Positions 62,484 through 64,000 of a stretch of DNA of 64,000 nt are shown piece after piece. Each line of letters begins with the position of its first letter. The stretch's first letter is position 1. The position numbers were made by a program, and so were the translations under genes. The notes under the pieces were generated by a model. That model was given only the letters and a program-made list of their open reading frames with translations, searched no databases and had not been told where the DNA came from. The stretch lies in the NCBI RefSeq assembly GCF_001653235.2, contig NC_035791.1, positions 3,038,001 to 3,102,000 of the forward strand, written 5' to 3'. Origin of the DNA: Pochonia chlamydosporia 170 (Eukaryota; Ascomycota; Sordariomycetes; Hypocreales; Clavicipitaceae).

Positions 62484-63187
62484 GTCATCGGAGCACACAT
62501 CACGTCATTGAGCGTTGTATTGACCAGAATCGCTGGCTTGAGACAGACTCATGGCGTTTCGTTGCCCCTTTCGCCAAAAACGCCACAACACCACACACCT
62601 ACACTGTGAACAAAACTGTCAGATATTCACAGTCGCTGATTCGCACCGTCCTGCTCCTGCGTTGGGCGATTGGAAGGTCAGCACCACTGGTGCATTTCAA
62701 TGGCTGGGGATGGTTCTAGACCCTACTGAGGCGCCGCTGGTCATGGCAAGGTGCGAACGCAATTATCCATGTCGACATGAAGCTCACAGCCAACAAAGCA
62801 CATCTCCTGCCAGGCATGGATGAGGAGGGCACGGGCCAGCCTGGCAGGCCAACATGTTGGAAATCGTGGGATGGGAAGGGGAATGAGTGCTGTCCCCTTG
62901 TTGACGTCGGCACTTACTTGGCTGGTCTGTGAGCTTGATGAGAACCGAATTGTGGGAGCCCAGAGCAATATTGTCCTGTGCTTGTTGGCTTGTTGTTGGT
63001 GGCAGCTTGTCGCACAAAATTTACCCCACACCGTGGCTTGCCTGCCAGATCTACACCAAGTTTCAGCTTTGCGATCCATGCGCCCTGGAAAGGATATGAA
63101 AGGATCGTATTAGTGCAATTCGGCTTTGTCTCTGGGATCTTGGAGAATGCAAATGCAATATTGTGCCCCTGTTGCTGCTTCGTCCTT

Positions 63188-63210
63188 GCCAGCCAGCCAG
63201 CCAGCCAGCC
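63188..63210 (+). repeat. Microsatellite (GCCA) x 5.75
   Basis: Perfect tetranucleotide tract GCCA in gene-free DNA. Confidence 0.98.
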
Positions 63211-64000
63211 GAAAGTATCGGTCTGAAGTGCTAGCTGGATAATTGTGGGGGAGGTGCAAAGACCAAAGACCAAGGGCTCATAAAGTCAAAAGGACTGGAC
63301 CCTCAAACAACTCCAACGATGAGCCCAACTGGCCCGTTTTGCAGCCGCCTACGTCACTTTCCGCCAAGCCAAGCCCAACGATTTGATTCGCCGGACAGCC
63401 AGATTGGTCAGATGGGTGGCGGGGCTCGCAACTGGCTCAAGCTGACATTTGCTCTTTGTCTCGTGTTGCATCTCGTTTTGGAGAACCAAACTCGACATTG
63501 TGCCCACGCGGACTTGATAGCAATCAATGCTCCTCGTTCTGCTTCATGCATGGCAATGAACACATCACAGAAGAACACCGACCAATGACGCTGCATTAAG
63601 TCGCGCAACTTTCGCAGGCTTGGGCAGTCCCTCCTGGCGGCCCTTACCTCGGCATGGCAGGGGAAATAAATAATTTAAGTGTGTTGGGACAAACCTTCGG
63701 AATAGTGGCTTTTCAGGGACCGACCAGAACACCAGGTACACCACCACTTCATGCCGCCACCAAGGGGGTTTATTAATGTCAACTAGTACCGTCTGGTTTT
63801 GGATCACATATCATAATTTCAGGGTTGGAAATGCACCAGCACTTTTTCACCACAGCAATACTGTACCACTCGGAAAAATGGAAGAATATCGGACCCTCTT
63901 ACTAACGAGTCAGATACTGCGCACATGCTGGTCAATGCACAGTGTACAGCGAATATGTTCCGCCGGTGTCTTGGATTCTGAATGCTACCTTGAGGCGCTG

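Larger units (their letters stand above)
58663..64000. other. Gene-free region upstream of nik1 to the window edge
   Basis: At least 5,338 bp without a supported gene. It should contain the nik1 promoter and leader. It contains most of the TACGGAGTA/TACTCCGTA copies in the window (61261-61276, 61665-61673, 62468-62483), a period-7 repeat at 62431-62458 and a GCCA tetramer tract at 63188-63210. Frames such as 61045-61674 (+) and 61863-62498 (-) show no domains and are not called. Confidence 0.5.

Noticed and set aside
61863..62498. 211-codon minus-strand frame upstream of nik1
   Set aside because: No domain and it runs across the period-7 repeat and the TACGGAG palindrome.

Overview
This window is nuclear DNA of a filamentous ascomycete. 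The protein-coding genes carry short introns (about 45 to 140 nt) with GTANGT-like donors and CTAAC-like branch sites. Gene content and domain architectures (group III HAMP-repeat hybrid histidine kinase, SAM+HMG-box regulator, CLIP-170-like CAP-Gly protein with two zinc knuckles, Hsp70-like ATPase beside an orphan coiled-coil protein) point to a Sordariomycete, plausibly Hypocreales. That placement is inference from memory of families, not a search. I saw no rRNA, no convincing tRNA, no CRISPR array, no transposase and no biosynthetic cluster.

Layout. 1-16.5 kb: housekeeping block. A partial exon of ribosomal P0 (-) is divergent from the tRNA m7G methyltransferase subunit Trm82 (+). The cytosolic Hsp40 Mas5/Ydj1 (-) follows, then a CLIP-170-like microtubule plus-end protein (-), a membrane-anchored 'cytoskeleton-associated' protein (-) divergent from the SSU processome factor Nop14 (+), and a GPATCH11-like G-patch protein (+). 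16.5-28 kb: a small four-TM protein (-), an unrecognised coiled-coil protein (-) divergent from an intron-rich Hsp70-like ATPase (+), the ER J-protein Erj5 (+) and a PAQR/Izh receptor (+). 28-42 kb: a WW+PhoD phosphatase-like protein (+), phosphomannomutase (-), a large vacuolar-type Ca2+/cation exchanger (-) and the condensin subunit Brn1/CAP-H (+). 42-64 kb: gene-sparse. It holds a SAM+HMG-box regulator (-) with about 7.5 kb of gene-free DNA upstream, a tiny three-exon gene (+), and the osmosensing hybrid histidine kinase Nik1/Os-1 (-) with at least 5.3 kb of gene-free DNA upstream.

How they work together. Most genes are independent housekeeping functions: translation and ribosome biogenesis (P0, Trm82, Nop14), protein folding (Mas5, Erj5, Hsp70-like), glycosylation precursor supply (phosphomannomutase), chromosome condensation (Brn1), Ca2+ handling and signalling. 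No operon-like logic is expected in this genome type. The two regulators (HMG-box protein, Nik1) are the genes with the largest upstream regions. The most unusual unit is the divergent orphan coiled-coil / Hsp70-like pair, whose 548 bp shared promoter contains repeated GAAAGTGA-type elements.

Multi-exon models were built by hand by matching splice signals, phase and family conservation. All splice coordinates are predictions.
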